From Actinacidiphila sp965342175 (lineage in GTDB: Bacteria; Actinomycetota; Actinomycetes; Streptomycetales; Streptomycetaceae), in contig NZ_CBDRBL010000016.1 in the NCBI RefSeq assembly GCF_965342175.1, positions 1 to 64,000 on the forward strand: a DNA stretch of 64,000 bases. Direction: 5' to 3'. A program made the translations under genes and the position numbers. The notes under the pieces were generated by a model that saw nothing but the letters and a program-made list of their open reading frames with translations, ran no database searches and was not told the DNA's origin. Shown here in pieces: positions 50,757-59,399 of this stretch. Each line of letters begins with the position of its first letter. Position 1 is the first letter of the stretch.

Positions 50757-51329
50757 ATGGTCAATCTGACGCGCATCTACACGCGGACCGGGGACGACGG
50801 CACGACCGCCCTCGGCGACATGAGCCGCACGGCCAAGACCGACAGCCGCATCGCGGCCTACGCGGACGCCAATGAGGCGAACGCGGTCATCGGCGTGGCG
50901 CTGGCGCTCGGCGCGCTCCCGCAGGAGGTCGCGGCCGTCCTCGTCCGGGTCCAGAACGACCTCTTCGACGTCGGCGCCGACCTCGCGACGCCCGTCGTCC
51001 CGGACCCCACGTACCCGCCGCTGCGCGTGGAGCAGTCCTATGTGGACCGGCTGGAGGCTGACTGCGACCGCTTCCTGGAGGAACTGGAGAAGCTGCGCAG
51101 CTTCATCCTGCCCGGCGGCACCCCCGGCGCCGCGCTGCTCCACCAGGCGTGCACGGTGGTGCGCCGCGCCGAGCGCTCCACATGGGCCGCGCTCGGGGAA
51201 CACGGCGAGACGATGAACCCCCTCACCGCCACCTATCTCAACCGGCTCTCCGACCTGCTGTTCATCCTGGCCCGTACGGCCAACAAGGAGGTCGGCGACG
51301 TGCTGTGGGTGCCCGGCGAGAACCGCTGA
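50757..51329 (+). CDS. Cob(I)alamin adenosyltransferase (PduO type)
   Basis: A 190-residue ATP:cob(I)alamin adenosyltransferase that makes adenosylcobalamin, cofactor of IcmA and methylmalonyl-CoA mutase. Motifs: IYTRTGDDGTTALGDMSR at the N-terminus (ATP binding), DANEANAVIGVAL, PGGTPGAALLHQACTVVRRAER (the PduO helix with R and E) and LNRLSDLLFILAR. Length matches PduO-type ATRs. Divergent from the hydroxyacyl-CoA dehydrogenase gene across about 260 bp; the two may share regulation. Confidence 0.95.
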   Translation: MVNLTRIYTRTGDDGTTALGDMSRTAKTDSRIAAYADANEANAVIGVALALGALPQEVAAVLVRVQNDLFDVGADLATPVVPDPTYPPLRVEQSYVDRLEADCDRFLEELEKLRSFILPGGTPGAALLHQACTVVRRAERSTWAALGEHGETMNPLTATYLNRLSDLLFILARTANKEVGDVLWVPGENR

Positions 51330-51339
51330 CCCCGCCCGC

Positions 51340-51750
51340 TCAGGCGCGCGGCCGCGCGGCCGGCTCCCGCTTGGGCCACAGCGTGTAGCTCGCGGCGATG
51401 ACCGCGTGGATCCCGGTGATCCAGGCCATCCGCACCTGCCAGGCCTGCAGGGCCCCGGTCCGGCGCGTGTCGCCGGCGAGCCGGATCGCCAGTTGCAGCA
51501 GGACGACGGCGACCACGGCGGACACCGCCGTACGGCCGAGGAGCCGCCACTCGTGCACGGCCCGCGCCCTGCCGTACACGGGTGACGGGCTCGGCTCGGG
51601 ACCGCCGGCGAAGCGGTGCGCGAAGTGGGCGTCGGCCCAGCGGATCACGGAGTGTCCGTAGCCCGCCGAGAAGCCGATGTACGCGGCCGCGAGGCCGTGC
51701 CGGGCGCCGGCCGTGCCACCGTGCCGCAGATCGGCGACGGTACTGCCCAT
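51340..51750 (-). CDS. Small two-helix membrane protein
   Basis: A 136-residue protein of unknown function, with two hydrophobic segments near the C-terminus (GRTAVSAVVAVVLLQLAIRL and VRMAWITGIHAVIAASYTLW) and a polar, His-rich N-terminal half (GFSAGYGHSVIRWADAHFAH). ATG 51750 is the longest plausible start, but it lies 12 bp from the start of a divergent regulator gene, so a later GTG (in SVIRW or SPVYG) may be the real start. The end lies 10 bp from the convergent adenosyltransferase stop. Confidence 0.55.
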   Translation of the reverse strand: MGSTVADLRHGGTAGARHGLAAAYIGFSAGYGHSVIRWADAHFAHRFAGGPEPSPSPVYGRARAVHEWRLLGRTAVSAVVAVVLLQLAIRLAGDTRRTGALQAWQVRMAWITGIHAVIAASYTLWPKREPAARPRA

Positions 51751-51762
51751 GAAGGGGAGCGC

Positions 51763-52413
51763 ATGATCCGGGTGGTGGTCGCCGAGGACCAGTCCGCGGT
51801 ACGGGCCGGGCTGGTGCTCATCCTGAGGTCGGTGCCCGACATCGAGGTGGTGGGCGAGGCGGCGGACGGCGAGGCCGCGATCCGCGCCGCCCTCGAGCTG
51901 CGGCCCGACGTGATCCTCATGGACCTGCAGATGCCGCGGATGGACGCGGTGTCCGCGACCCGGGAGATCGTCGGGCAGGGGCTGGCCGACGTCCTCGTCC
52001 TCACCACCTTCGACCTGGACGAGTACGTCTTCGGGGCGCTGCGCGCGGGCGCCGCCGGTTTCCTGCTCAAGGACACCGAGGCGGACCGGCTGATCGAGGG
52101 CGTCCGGCTGGTGGCCCGCGGCGAGGGGATGATCGCGCCCGCCGTGACCCGCCGGCTGATCGGCGAGTTCGCCCGCCCCCGGCCTCGTCCCGCCTCCGAT
52201 CACGCGGCGCTGGGAACGCTGACGCCGCGGGAGCGGGAGGTGCTGGCCTGCGTGGGCCAGGGCTTGTCCAACGCGGAGATCGCGGCGCGGCTGGAGATGG
52301 CAGAGGCCACGGCGAAGACCCACGTCAGCCGCATGCTGGCCAAACTGGAGCTGCGCAGCCGCGTGCAGGCCGCGGTACTGGCGCAGGAGTTGGGTCTGAT
52401 GGGCCGGCCGTAG
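51763..52413 (+). CDS. NarL/FixJ-family response regulator without adjacent kinase
   Basis: A 216-residue two-component regulator. The receiver has VVAEDQ near the start, the phosphoacceptor Asp in VILMDLQMPRMD near residue 54, and LLKD near 105. The C-terminal LuxR-type helix-turn-helix reads LTPREREVLACVGQGLSNAEIAARL and continues VSRMLAKLELRSRV. ATG 51763 follows GAAGGGGAGC. No histidine kinase lies beside it in either direction. The gene starts 12 bp from the divergent membrane protein gene, so its promoter must lie inside that gene. Confidence 0.9.
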   Translation: MIRVVVAEDQSAVRAGLVLILRSVPDIEVVGEAADGEAAIRAALELRPDVILMDLQMPRMDAVSATREIVGQGLADVLVLTTFDLDEYVFGALRAGAAGFLLKDTEADRLIEGVRLVARGEGMIAPAVTRRLIGEFARPRPRPASDHAALGTLTPREREVLACVGQGLSNAEIAARLEMAEATAKTHVSRMLAKLELRSRVQAAVLAQELGLMGRP

Positions 52414-52460
52414 GGCCGGCGGAAGCGGGCGAGGCCTCAGGCGGCGTCGGCTCTCCTCGG

Positions 52461-52591
52461 ACTCCGTCCGGGGGGACCGCCACCCAGCGCGAAGGCCAAA
52501 CGGAAGATCAGGCCACGTTCAGGCTCCCCCAGACTCCGTCCGGGGGGACCCCCACCCAGCGCAAAGGGCAAACGGAAGATCAGGCCACGTT
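52461..52591. repeat. 72-bp tandem duplication covering the end of the DUF2550 gene
   Basis: Two copies offset by exactly 72 bp (52461-52519 and 52533-52591), with four mismatches over 59 bases. The right copy contains the last codons and stop of the DUF2550 gene; the left copy repeats them (TCAGGCCACGTT). Each has a GC-rich dyad (TCCGTCCGGGGGGAC) resembling dispersed extragenic elements of Streptomyces. Confidence 0.8.
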
Positions 52592-53032
52592 GACGCGCTG
52601 GCCGGGAGGGGCGGCCTCGAGCCATGCGAGGAAGCCGGTGAGGGCGTCGTCGCTCATGGCGAGTTCCAGCTGGGTGCCGCGGTGCTCGCAGACCAGGATC
52701 ACGGCGTCGGACAGGAGCGCCAGCTCCTCCTGGCCCTGCGGGAGGCGGCGGTGCAGCACCTCGATGGCGGAGCGCTCCAGCACCCGGCGCGGCCGGGGCG
52801 CATAGGAGAAGACCCGGAACCACTCGATCCGGTCACCGCTGTAGCGGGCCACGCCGTACGCCCAGCCCTTGCCGGAGGGTTCGCCGGTGCCGGGGGGCGG
52901 CATCCGCAGGCTGCAGTCGAACGTGCCGCCGGGCCGCTGGATGAGCCGGCGCCGCAGTCCGAAGACGAACAGCCCCAGCAGCGCCACGGCCACCAGGGCT
53001 CCGCACACCTGAAAAGCGAGGATCACGCCCAC
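52580..53032 (-). CDS. DUF2550 membrane-anchored protein
   Basis: A 150-residue DUF2550 protein, characteristically found just downstream of atpC in Actinobacteria. A single N-terminal membrane helix (LAFQVCGALVAVALLGLFVFG) anchors it; the rest is cytosolic with GGTFDCSLRMPP, YGVARYSGDRIEWFRVFS and MSDDALTGFLAWLEAAPPG. The function is unknown. ATG 53032 is the natural start. Its final codons lie in a 72-bp tandem duplication, whose second copy reproduces the stop codon downstream. Confidence 0.9.
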   Translation of the reverse strand: MGVILAFQVCGALVAVALLGLFVFGLRRRLIQRPGGTFDCSLRMPPPGTGEPSGKGWAYGVARYSGDRIEWFRVFSYAPRPRRVLERSAIEVLHRRLPQGQEELALLSDAVILVCEHRGTQLELAMSDDALTGFLAWLEAAPPGQRVNVA

Positions 53033-53125
53033 CGACCTCCTCGCTCCGTGTCACGAATAGGAATACTGCAGCCGCGGGACACCCTCCCGGGCCTCCCGCG
53101 GCTCATGGCCCAGTGGGCCGGCTGC

Positions 53126-53503
53126 TCAGCGCGACCCGCTGGTCGCGGCGATCAGCCGGACCTCGGCCCGGCGCTCACCGGCGGCGTCGGCCTCGGCCTT
53201 CGCGCGCTCCAGAGCCCGCTCCGCACGCTGGACGTCGATCTCCTCGGCGAGCTCGGCGATCTCCGCCAGCACCGAGAGCTTGTTGTCGGCGAAGGAGACG
53301 AAGCCGCCGTGCACCGCCGCGACGACGGTGCCGCCCTCGCTGGTGCGGATCGTCACCGGACCGGACCGGAGAACGCCCAGCAGCGGCTCGTGGTTCGGCA
53401 TGACGCCGATGTCGCCGGACTCGGTGCGTGCGACGACAAGAGTGGCCTCGCCGGACCAGACACTGCGGTCCGCTGCGACCAGCTCGACGTGCAGCTCAGC
53501 CAA
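53126..53503 (-). CDS. atpC: ATP synthase epsilon subunit
   Basis: A 125-residue F1 epsilon subunit, central-stalk protein that inhibits ATP hydrolysis. The beta-sandwich domain (LHVELVAADRSVWSGEA, GDIGVMPNHEPLLGVL) is followed by the two-helix C-terminal domain (ELAEEIDVQRAERALERA). The start is a TTG at 53501-53503, chosen because GAGGAG lies six bases upstream and the family's N-terminus begins AELHV; no ATG or GTG fits. It is the last of nine genes of the operon, 127 bp after atpD. A weak GGCCC/GGGCC hairpin lies just beyond the stop. Confidence 0.93.
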   Translation of the reverse strand: MAELHVELVAADRSVWSGEATLVVARTESGDIGVMPNHEPLLGVLRSGPVTIRTSEGGTVVAAVHGGFVSFADNKLSVLAEIAELAEEIDVQRAERALERAKAEADAAGERRAEVRLIAATSGSR

Positions 53504-53630
53504 GATGGCTCCTCGGGTCGGCACCCACCGCCGTCCGGCGGGTGCATAAAACAAAGGATAACGGGGGTGCGGCAAGGGGGCGGACACAGGGTCCGCCCCC
53601 CTGCCACGGTGAGCCGTCGGGCGACGGGCG

Positions 53631-55085
53631 TCAGCTGACGCCGAGCTCGCGGGCGTTGCGCTCGAGGTCCTCGATGCCACCGCACATGAAGAACGCCTGC
53701 TCAGGGAAGTGGTCGTACTTACCGTCGGCGATGGCGTTGAAGGCGGCGATCGACTCGTCCAGCGGGACGTCGGAGCCGTCGATGCCGGTGAACTGCTTCG
53801 CCGCGTGGGTGTTCTGCGACAGGAAGCGCTCGATGCGGCGGGCGCGGTGGACGGTGAGCTTGTCCTCCTCGCCGAGCTCGTCGATACCGAGGATCGCGAT
53901 GATGTCCTGGAGGTCCTTGTACTTCTGCAGGATCCCCTTGACGCGCATGGCGCACGCGTAGTGGTCCTCCGCGATGTAGCGGGGGTCCAGGATGCGGGAC
54001 GTCGAGTCCAGCGGGTCCACCGCCGGGTAGATGCCCTTCTCCGAGATCGGACGGGACAGAACGGTCGTCGCGTCCAGGTGGGCGAAGGTGGTCGCCGGCG
54101 CCGGGTCGGTCAGGTCGTCCGCGGGGACGTAGATCGCCTGCATCGAGGTGATCGAGTGACCGCGGGTCGAGGTGATGCGCTCCTGGAGGAGGCCCATCTC
54201 GTCCGCGAGGTTCGGCTGGTAACCCACCGCGGAGGGCATGCGGCCGAGCAGCGTGGAGACCTCGGAACCGGCCTGGGTGAAGCGGAAGATGTTGTCGATG
54301 AAGAACAGCACGTCCTGCTTCTGCACATCGCGGAAGTACTCCGCCATGGTCAGACCGGCGAGCGCCACGCGCAGACGGGTGCCCGGGGGCTCGTCCATCT
54401 GGCCGAAGACCAGGGCGGTCTTGTCCAGAACGCCGGACTCCTCCATCTCCTGGATCAGGTCGTTGCCCTCACGGGTGCGCTCGCCGACGCCGGCGAACAC
54501 GGAAACGCCCTCGTGCAGCTTCGCCACACGCATGATCATTTCCTGGATGAGGACGGTCTTGCCGACGCCGGCGCCACCGAACAGACCGATCTTGCCGCCC
54601 TTGACGTACGGGGTCAGCAGGTCGACGACCTTCAGGCCGGTCTCGAACATCTCGGTCTTGGACTCGAGGTCCTCGAACTTCGGGGCCTTGCGGTGGATCG
54701 CCCAGCGCTCACCGACGTTCGCGTTCTCCTCGGGGACGTTCAGCACCTCGCCGAGGGTGTTGAACACCTTGCCCTTGGTGAAGTCGCCGACCGGGACGGT
54801 GATGCCGTCGCCGGTGTCGGTCACCGGGGCCTGGCGGACCAGGCCGTCGGTGGGCTGCATGGAGATGGCGCGGACCAGGCCGTCGCCCAGGTGCTGGGCG
54901 ACCTCGAGGGTCAGCGTCTTCTTCTTGCCGGCCTCGGCCGGGTCGGAGACCTCGACGGTGAGGGCGTTGTAGATCTCCGGCATCGCGTCGACGGGGAACT
55001 CCACGTCGACGACCGGGCCGATGACCCGGGCGACGCGGCCCGTGGCACCCCCAACTTCAGGGGTCGTCTCAACAGTGGCAGTCAT
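53631..55085 (-). CDS. atpD: ATP synthase beta subunit
   Basis: A 484-residue catalytic F1 subunit. Walker A GGAGVGKTVLIQEM near residue 170, the catalytic Glu in GERTREGNDL, Walker B VLFFIDNIFRFTQAG and the DELSEED-region equivalent ELGEEDKLTV near 408 are present. It starts with ATG 55085, overlapping the atpG stop by a few bases. Part of the nine-gene operon. Confidence 0.98.
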   Translation of the reverse strand: MTATVETTPEVGGATGRVARVIGPVVDVEFPVDAMPEIYNALTVEVSDPAEAGKKKTLTLEVAQHLGDGLVRAISMQPTDGLVRQAPVTDTGDGITVPVGDFTKGKVFNTLGEVLNVPEENANVGERWAIHRKAPKFEDLESKTEMFETGLKVVDLLTPYVKGGKIGLFGGAGVGKTVLIQEMIMRVAKLHEGVSVFAGVGERTREGNDLIQEMEESGVLDKTALVFGQMDEPPGTRLRVALAGLTMAEYFRDVQKQDVLFFIDNIFRFTQAGSEVSTLLGRMPSAVGYQPNLADEMGLLQERITSTRGHSITSMQAIYVPADDLTDPAPATTFAHLDATTVLSRPISEKGIYPAVDPLDSTSRILDPRYIAEDHYACAMRVKGILQKYKDLQDIIAILGIDELGEEDKLTVHRARRIERFLSQNTHAAKQFTGIDGSDVPLDESIAAFNAIADGKYDHFPEQAFFMCGGIEDLERNARELGVS

Positions 55086-55089
55086 GAAT

Positions 55090-56007
55090 TTAGTCACTCC
55101 CCGCAGACGCGTCGGCCAGGGCGCTGGAGCCACCGACGATCTCGCTGATTTCCTGGGTGATTTCGGCCTGGCGGGCCTGGTTGGCAAGCCGCGTGAGCGT
55201 CCTGATGAGCTCCTCGGCGTTGTCGGTCGCCGACTTCATCGCGCGGCGGCGGGCGGCGTGCTCGGAAGCGGCGCCCTGCAGCAGCGCGTTGTAGATGCGG
55301 CTCTCGACGTACCGCGGCAGCAGCGCGTCCAGGACGCCCTCAGCCGACGGCTCGAAGTCGTACAGGGGGAGGATCTCCCCCTCCTTGCGGGCCTCGCCGC
55401 CGGTGGCGTCGGCGAGCGAGAGCGGCAGCAGCCGCTTCTCCACCGGCGCCTGCGTCAGCATCGACACGAACTCCGTGAAGACGATGTGCAGCTCATCCAC
55501 GCCGCCGTCCGCGATGTCCTTCAGGACCACCTCGATCAGCGGGTCGGCGACCGACTTGGCGTCCGCGTAGGTCGGCTTGTCGGTGAACCCGGTCCACGAG
55601 TCCGCGACGGGGCGCTCACGGAAGCCGTAGTACGCCACGCCCTTGCGGCCGACGACGTAGTGCACGACCTCCTTGCCCTCCGCGCGCAGCCGCTCGGTGA
55701 GCCGGTCGGCAGCCTTGATCGCGTTGGACGAGTAGCCGCCGGCCAGACCGCGGTCGCTCGTGACGAGCAGCACCGCGGCTCGGGTCGCGTTCTCGGCCTC
55801 CGTGGTCAGCGGGTGGTTCGTGTTCGAACCGGTCGCGACCGCGGCCACCGCGCGGGTGAGCTCGTCGGCGTACGGGGACGAGGCGGCGACCTGGCGCTGG
55901 GCCTTGACGATCCGGGACGCGGAGATCATCTCCATCGCCTTCGTGATCTTCTTGGTCGCGGTGACGGACTTGATGCGGCGCTTGTATACCCGAAGCTGGG
56001 CGCCCAT
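55090..56007 (-). CDS. atpG: ATP synthase gamma subunit
   Basis: A 305-residue rotor shaft. The N-terminal coiled coil MGAQLRVYKRRIKSVTATKK and the C-terminal helix (RRAMKSATDNAEELIRTLTR) that turn inside the alpha3beta3 ring are both clear, with the central SDRGLAGGYSSNAI segment. ATG 56007 lies 2 bp after the atpA stop, indicating coupled translation. Confidence 0.97.
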   Translation of the reverse strand: MGAQLRVYKRRIKSVTATKKITKAMEMISASRIVKAQRQVAASSPYADELTRAVAAVATGSNTNHPLTTEAENATRAAVLLVTSDRGLAGGYSSNAIKAADRLTERLRAEGKEVVHYVVGRKGVAYYGFRERPVADSWTGFTDKPTYADAKSVADPLIEVVLKDIADGGVDELHIVFTEFVSMLTQAPVEKRLLPLSLADATGGEARKEGEILPLYDFEPSAEGVLDALLPRYVESRIYNALLQGAASEHAARRRAMKSATDNAEELIRTLTRLANQARQAEITQEISEIVGGSSALADASAGSD

Positions 56008-56009
56008 GC

Positions 56010-57581
56010 TCAGCCCTCACCCAGCAGCTTGCCGTCCGAGGTCTCGAACTGCTTCTTGAAGTCCGCGACCGCGTCGGTCAGGGCCTCGACGGTGTCGTCG
56101 CCGAGCTTGCCGGTCTCGGCGATGCCCAGCAGCAGGTCCTTGCGCTCGCGGCGCAGGTAGTCCAGCAGCTCGCGCTCGAAGCGGCGGATGTCCTCGACCG
56201 GAACGTCGTCCAGCTTGCCGGTGGTGCCGGCCCAGATGGAGACGACCTGGTCCTCGATCGGGAACGGCGCGTACTGGCCCTGCTTGAGGAGCTCGACCAT
56301 GCGCTTGCCGCGCTCCAGCTGCGCCTTGGAGGCCGCGTCGAGGTCGGAACCGAAGGCGGCGAACGCCTCGAGCTCGCGGTACTGGGCGAGGTCCACGCGC
56401 AGGCGGCCGGCGACCGACTTCATGGCCTTGATCTGCGCCGAGCCACCGACTCGGGAGACCGAGATACCGACGTTCAGCGCCGGGCGCTGGCCCGCGTTGA
56501 ACAGGTCGGACTCCAGGAAGCACTGGCCGTCGGTGATGGAGATGACGTTGGTCGGGATGAACGCCGAGACGTCGTTGGCCTTGGTCTCGACGACCGGCAG
56601 ACCGGTCATCGAGCCGGCGCCCAGCTCGTCGGAGAGCTTGGCGCAGCGCTCCAGCAGGCGGGAGTGCAGGTAGAAGACGTCACCCGGGTAGGCCTCACGG
56701 CCCGGCGGGCGGCGCAGCAGGAGGGAGACGGCGCGGTAGGCGTCGGCCTGCTTGGACAGGTCGTCGAAGACGATCAGGACGTGCTTGCCGTCGTACATCC
56801 AGTGCTGGCCGATGGCCGAGCCGGTGTACGGGGCGAGGTACTTGAAGCCGGCCGGGTCGGACGCCGGGGCCGCCACGATCGTGGTGTACTCCAGGGCGCC
56901 GGCCTCCTCCAGCGCGGCGCGCACGCCGGCGATGGTGGAGCCCTTCTGGCCGATGGCGACGTAGATGCAGCGGACCTGCTTCTTGGGGTCGCCGGAGCGC
57001 CAGTTGTCGCGCTGGTTGATGATCGTGTCGATCGCCAGGGCGGTCTTGCCGGTCTGGCGGTCGCCGATGATCAGCTGGCGCTGACCGCGGCCGATCGGGG
57101 TCATCGCGTCGACGGCCTTGAGGCCGGTCTGCATCGGCTCGTGCACGGACTTACGGGCCATGACGCCGGGAGCCTGGAGCTCCAGGGCGCGGCGGCCGTC
57201 GGTCTCGATCTCGCCGAGGCCGTCGATCGGGTTGCCGAGCGGGTCGACGACGCGACCCAGGTATCCCTCGCCGACCGCGACCGAGAGCACCTCACCGGTG
57301 CGCTGCACCGGCTGGCCCTCCTCGATGCCGCTGAACTCGCCGAGGACGATCGCACCGATCTCGCGCTCCTCGAGGTTGAGGGCGAGACCGAGGGTGCCGT
57401 CCTCGAACTTCAGCAGCTCGTTCGCCATGACCGAGGGCAGACCCTCGACCTTGGCGATACCGTCGCCGGCCAGGCTGACCGTTCCGACCTCCTCGCGCGA
57501 GGCCGCGTCCGGCTTGTACGACTGGACGAAGTTCTCCAGCGCGTCCCGGATCTCCTCCGGCCGGATCGTGAGCTCCGCCAT
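56010..57581 (-). CDS. atpA: ATP synthase alpha subunit
   Basis: A 523-residue non-catalytic F1 subunit. The P-loop GDRQTGKTALA lies near residue 173, followed by QKGSTIAGVRAALEE, YDDLSKQADAYR-like VFDDLSKQADAYR, RRPPGREAYPGDVFY and SVSRVGGSAQIKAMK with the catalytic-site arginine. Its 89-bp upstream spacer contains a hairpin at 57602-57632. It is followed immediately by atpG. Confidence 0.98.
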   Translation of the reverse strand: MAELTIRPEEIRDALENFVQSYKPDAASREEVGTVSLAGDGIAKVEGLPSVMANELLKFEDGTLGLALNLEEREIGAIVLGEFSGIEEGQPVQRTGEVLSVAVGEGYLGRVVDPLGNPIDGLGEIETDGRRALELQAPGVMARKSVHEPMQTGLKAVDAMTPIGRGQRQLIIGDRQTGKTALAIDTIINQRDNWRSGDPKKQVRCIYVAIGQKGSTIAGVRAALEEAGALEYTTIVAAPASDPAGFKYLAPYTGSAIGQHWMYDGKHVLIVFDDLSKQADAYRAVSLLLRRPPGREAYPGDVFYLHSRLLERCAKLSDELGAGSMTGLPVVETKANDVSAFIPTNVISITDGQCFLESDLFNAGQRPALNVGISVSRVGGSAQIKAMKSVAGRLRVDLAQYRELEAFAAFGSDLDAASKAQLERGKRMVELLKQGQYAPFPIEDQVVSIWAGTTGKLDDVPVEDIRRFERELLDYLRRERKDLLLGIAETGKLGDDTVEALTDAVADFKKQFETSDGKLLGEG

Positions 57582-57601
57582 CTGGGTTCCCTGCTCTCCT
57601 T

Positions 57602-57632
57602 GTTGGGCCCGAAGTATTCGCTACGGCCCAAC
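57602..57632 (-). other. Hairpin in the atpH-atpA spacer
   Basis: Perfect 8-bp stem (GTTGGGCC / GGCCCAAC) with a 15-nt loop, 21 bp before the atpA start. It may affect message stability or the higher expression of F1 alpha. Confidence 0.4.
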
Positions 57633-57670
57633 TCGGGCCGCTGATACTGCTCTTTGAGTTGGTGGCTGGT

Positions 57671-58486
57671 TCAGCCGGCCATCCGCCGACTCGCCTCTTC
57701 GAGGCGGTCCGCGATGGTCCCGTCGATGACCTCGTCGCCGACCCGGACCGAGATGCCGCCCGCGACCGCGGGGTCGACGTCCAGGTTCAGGTGCACCTGC
57801 CGGCCGTAGATCTTGGCCAGCGCGGCGCCGAGGCGCTGCTTCTGCCGGTCGTCCAGCGGTACCGCCGAGACGACGACCGCGACCGTGCGGTTGCGGCGCG
57901 CCGCCGCCAGCTTGGACAGGGCGTCGATCCCTGCCTCAAGGCTACGGCCTCGCGGGTAGGTCACGAGACGGACCACGATCCGCTCCGTGACCTGGTCGGC
58001 GCGGCCGCCCAGCAGCGAGTGCAGCAGGGTCGCCTTGGCCCGGGACCCCGCGGCGCGGTCGGTCAGCGCCGCCCGCAGCTCGCTGCTGCCGGAGACGATC
58101 CGGCCGAAGCGGAACAGCTCGTCCTCGACGTCGTCGAGGCGGCCCGCCCGCTCCGCGGCGATCAGGTCGGCGCTGTAGGACAGCTCCTCCAGCGCGTCGG
58201 TCAGATCACGCGGCTGCGACCAGCGGCTGCGGACCATGCCCGAGACCAGGTCGGACGTCTCGCCGCCGATCTGCCCGCCGAGGACCGCCTGCGCAAGGCC
58301 CGCCTTGGCCTCACCCGGCTGGGCCGGGTCGGTCAAGGCGCGGCGCAGCGAACCCTCGCGGTCGAGCAGCCCCGTGACGGCGGCCAGCTCCTCGGCGAGC
58401 TTCGCCGCGTCGACGGACGTGTTGTCCGCCAGCGCGTCGAGACGCTCGCGCGCGGTGGCCAGTGCCTCGCGGCTCGCTCCGTTCAT
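57671..58486 (-). CDS. atpH: ATP synthase delta subunit
   Basis: A 271-residue peripheral-stalk subunit, longer than the ~177 residues of E. coli because of an N-terminal extension common in Actinobacteria. The OSCP-like C-terminal part (LGAALAKIYGRQVHLNLDVDP, GGISVRVGDEVIDGTIADRL) is typical. ATG 58486 overlaps the atpF stop by 4 bp. In mycobacteria this gene is fused to a b subunit; here it is separate. Confidence 0.96.
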   Translation of the reverse strand: MNGASREALATARERLDALADNTSVDAAKLAEELAAVTGLLDREGSLRRALTDPAQPGEAKAGLAQAVLGGQIGGETSDLVSGMVRSRWSQPRDLTDALEELSYSADLIAAERAGRLDDVEDELFRFGRIVSGSSELRAALTDRAAGSRAKATLLHSLLGGRADQVTERIVVRLVTYPRGRSLEAGIDALSKLAAARRNRTVAVVVSAVPLDDRQKQRLGAALAKIYGRQVHLNLDVDPAVAGGISVRVGDEVIDGTIADRLEEASRRMAG

Positions 58487-59028
58487 CGCGCGGCCTCGGC
58501 CTTCTCCTCGAGCTCGTCGAGGAAGCGGTCGATCACGCGGCTCTGCCGGGCGGAGTCCTCGAGGGACTCGCCGACGATCTTGCCGGCCAGGTCGGTGGCG
58601 AGCTTGCCGACGTCCTGGCGCAGGGCGTGCGCGGCGGACCGCCGGTCGGCCTCGATCTGGGCGTGACCGGCGGCGATGATCTCCTCACGCTGCCGCTGGC
58701 CTTCCGCGCGCATCTCGGCGATGAGCGCGGCGCCCTGCTCCTGCGCCTCCTGGCGCAGACGCGCGGCCTCGTGGCGGGCCTCGGAGAGCGAGTGCTTGTA
58801 CTCCTCGAGGGTCCGCTGAGCCTCGGCCTGTGCGGCCTCGGCCTTCTCCATGCCGCCCTCGATGGCCTCGCGGCGCTCGTCCAGAACCTTGTTGATGTTC
58901 GGGAGCAGCTTCTTGGCGAGGAAGAAGAAGACGATGGCGAAGGCGATGAGACCGATGACGAGCTCTGGGATCGGCGGGATGAGGGGGTTCTCCGCCTCCT
59001 CGGCCGCCAGCTGTGCCAGGGCGTTCAC
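58483..59028 (-). CDS. atpF: ATP synthase b subunit
   Basis: A 181-residue Fo stator subunit. One N-terminal membrane helix (ELVIGLIAFAIVFFFLAKKLLP) lies near residues 23-45, then a long charged coiled coil (EAAQAEAQRTLEEYKHSLSE) that joins delta. It starts with ATG 59028 and overlaps atpH by 4 bp. Confidence 0.96.
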   Translation of the reverse strand: MNALAQLAAEEAENPLIPPIPELVIGLIAFAIVFFFLAKKLLPNINKVLDERREAIEGGMEKAEAAQAEAQRTLEEYKHSLSEARHEAARLRQEAQEQGAALIAEMRAEGQRQREEIIAAGHAQIEADRRSAAHALRQDVGKLATDLAGKIVGESLEDSARQSRVIDRFLDELEEKAEAAR

Positions 59029-59072
59029 ATCAGTGCCTTCCGTCGAAAGGGGTTGGTCTCGTCAGCCCGGAC

Positions 59073-59321
59073 TCAGGAGGTCGGGTAGACGAACGGCATG
59101 ACCAGACCGATCAGGGCGAGCGCCTCACAGAAGGCGAAGCCGAGGATCTGGTTGGCACGGATCAGGCCGGCGGCCTCGGGCTGGCGGGCGAGCGCCTGCG
59201 TGCCGTTGCCGAAGATGATGCCGATGCCGACGCCGGGGCCGATGGCCGCGAGGCCGTAGCCGATGGAGCCGAGGTTGCCCTTGATTTCGACACCAGCAGC
59301 GAGGGTCTGCAGAACGGACAT
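59073..59321 (-). CDS. atpE: ATP synthase c subunit
   Basis: An 82-residue proteolipid of two membrane helices joined by the polar loop ARQPEAAGLIRAN. The proton-binding carboxylate is Glu66, in GFAFCEALALIGLVM. ATG 59321 (MSVLQTLAAG) is the family start; the reading before it is part of the spacer. A 7-bp hairpin precedes it, at the point where expression must rise because the c-ring needs many copies. Confidence 0.97.
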   Translation of the reverse strand: MSVLQTLAAGVEIKGNLGSIGYGLAAIGPGVGIGIIFGNGTQALARQPEAAGLIRANQILGFAFCEALALIGLVMPFVYPTS

Positions 59322-59347
59322 GCCGGTTCTTCCTTCTCTTTCACGGA

Positions 59348-59368
59348 CCGGTGGGGGTTGGCCACCGG
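59348..59368 (-). other. Hairpin in the atpB-atpE spacer
   Basis: CCGGTGG / CCACCGG, 7-bp perfect stem with a 7-nt loop, 27 bp before the atpE start and 32 bp after atpB. Possible stability or processing element that raises atpE output. Confidence 0.4.
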
Positions 59369-59399
59369 ACAATCGGGGGGTGCGGAGCGGTCAGGCTGC

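Noticed and set aside
53107..53119. Hairpin GGCCC-AGT-GGGCC just after atpC as the operon terminator
   Set aside because: Only a 5-bp stem with no T-run; too weak to annotate as a terminator.
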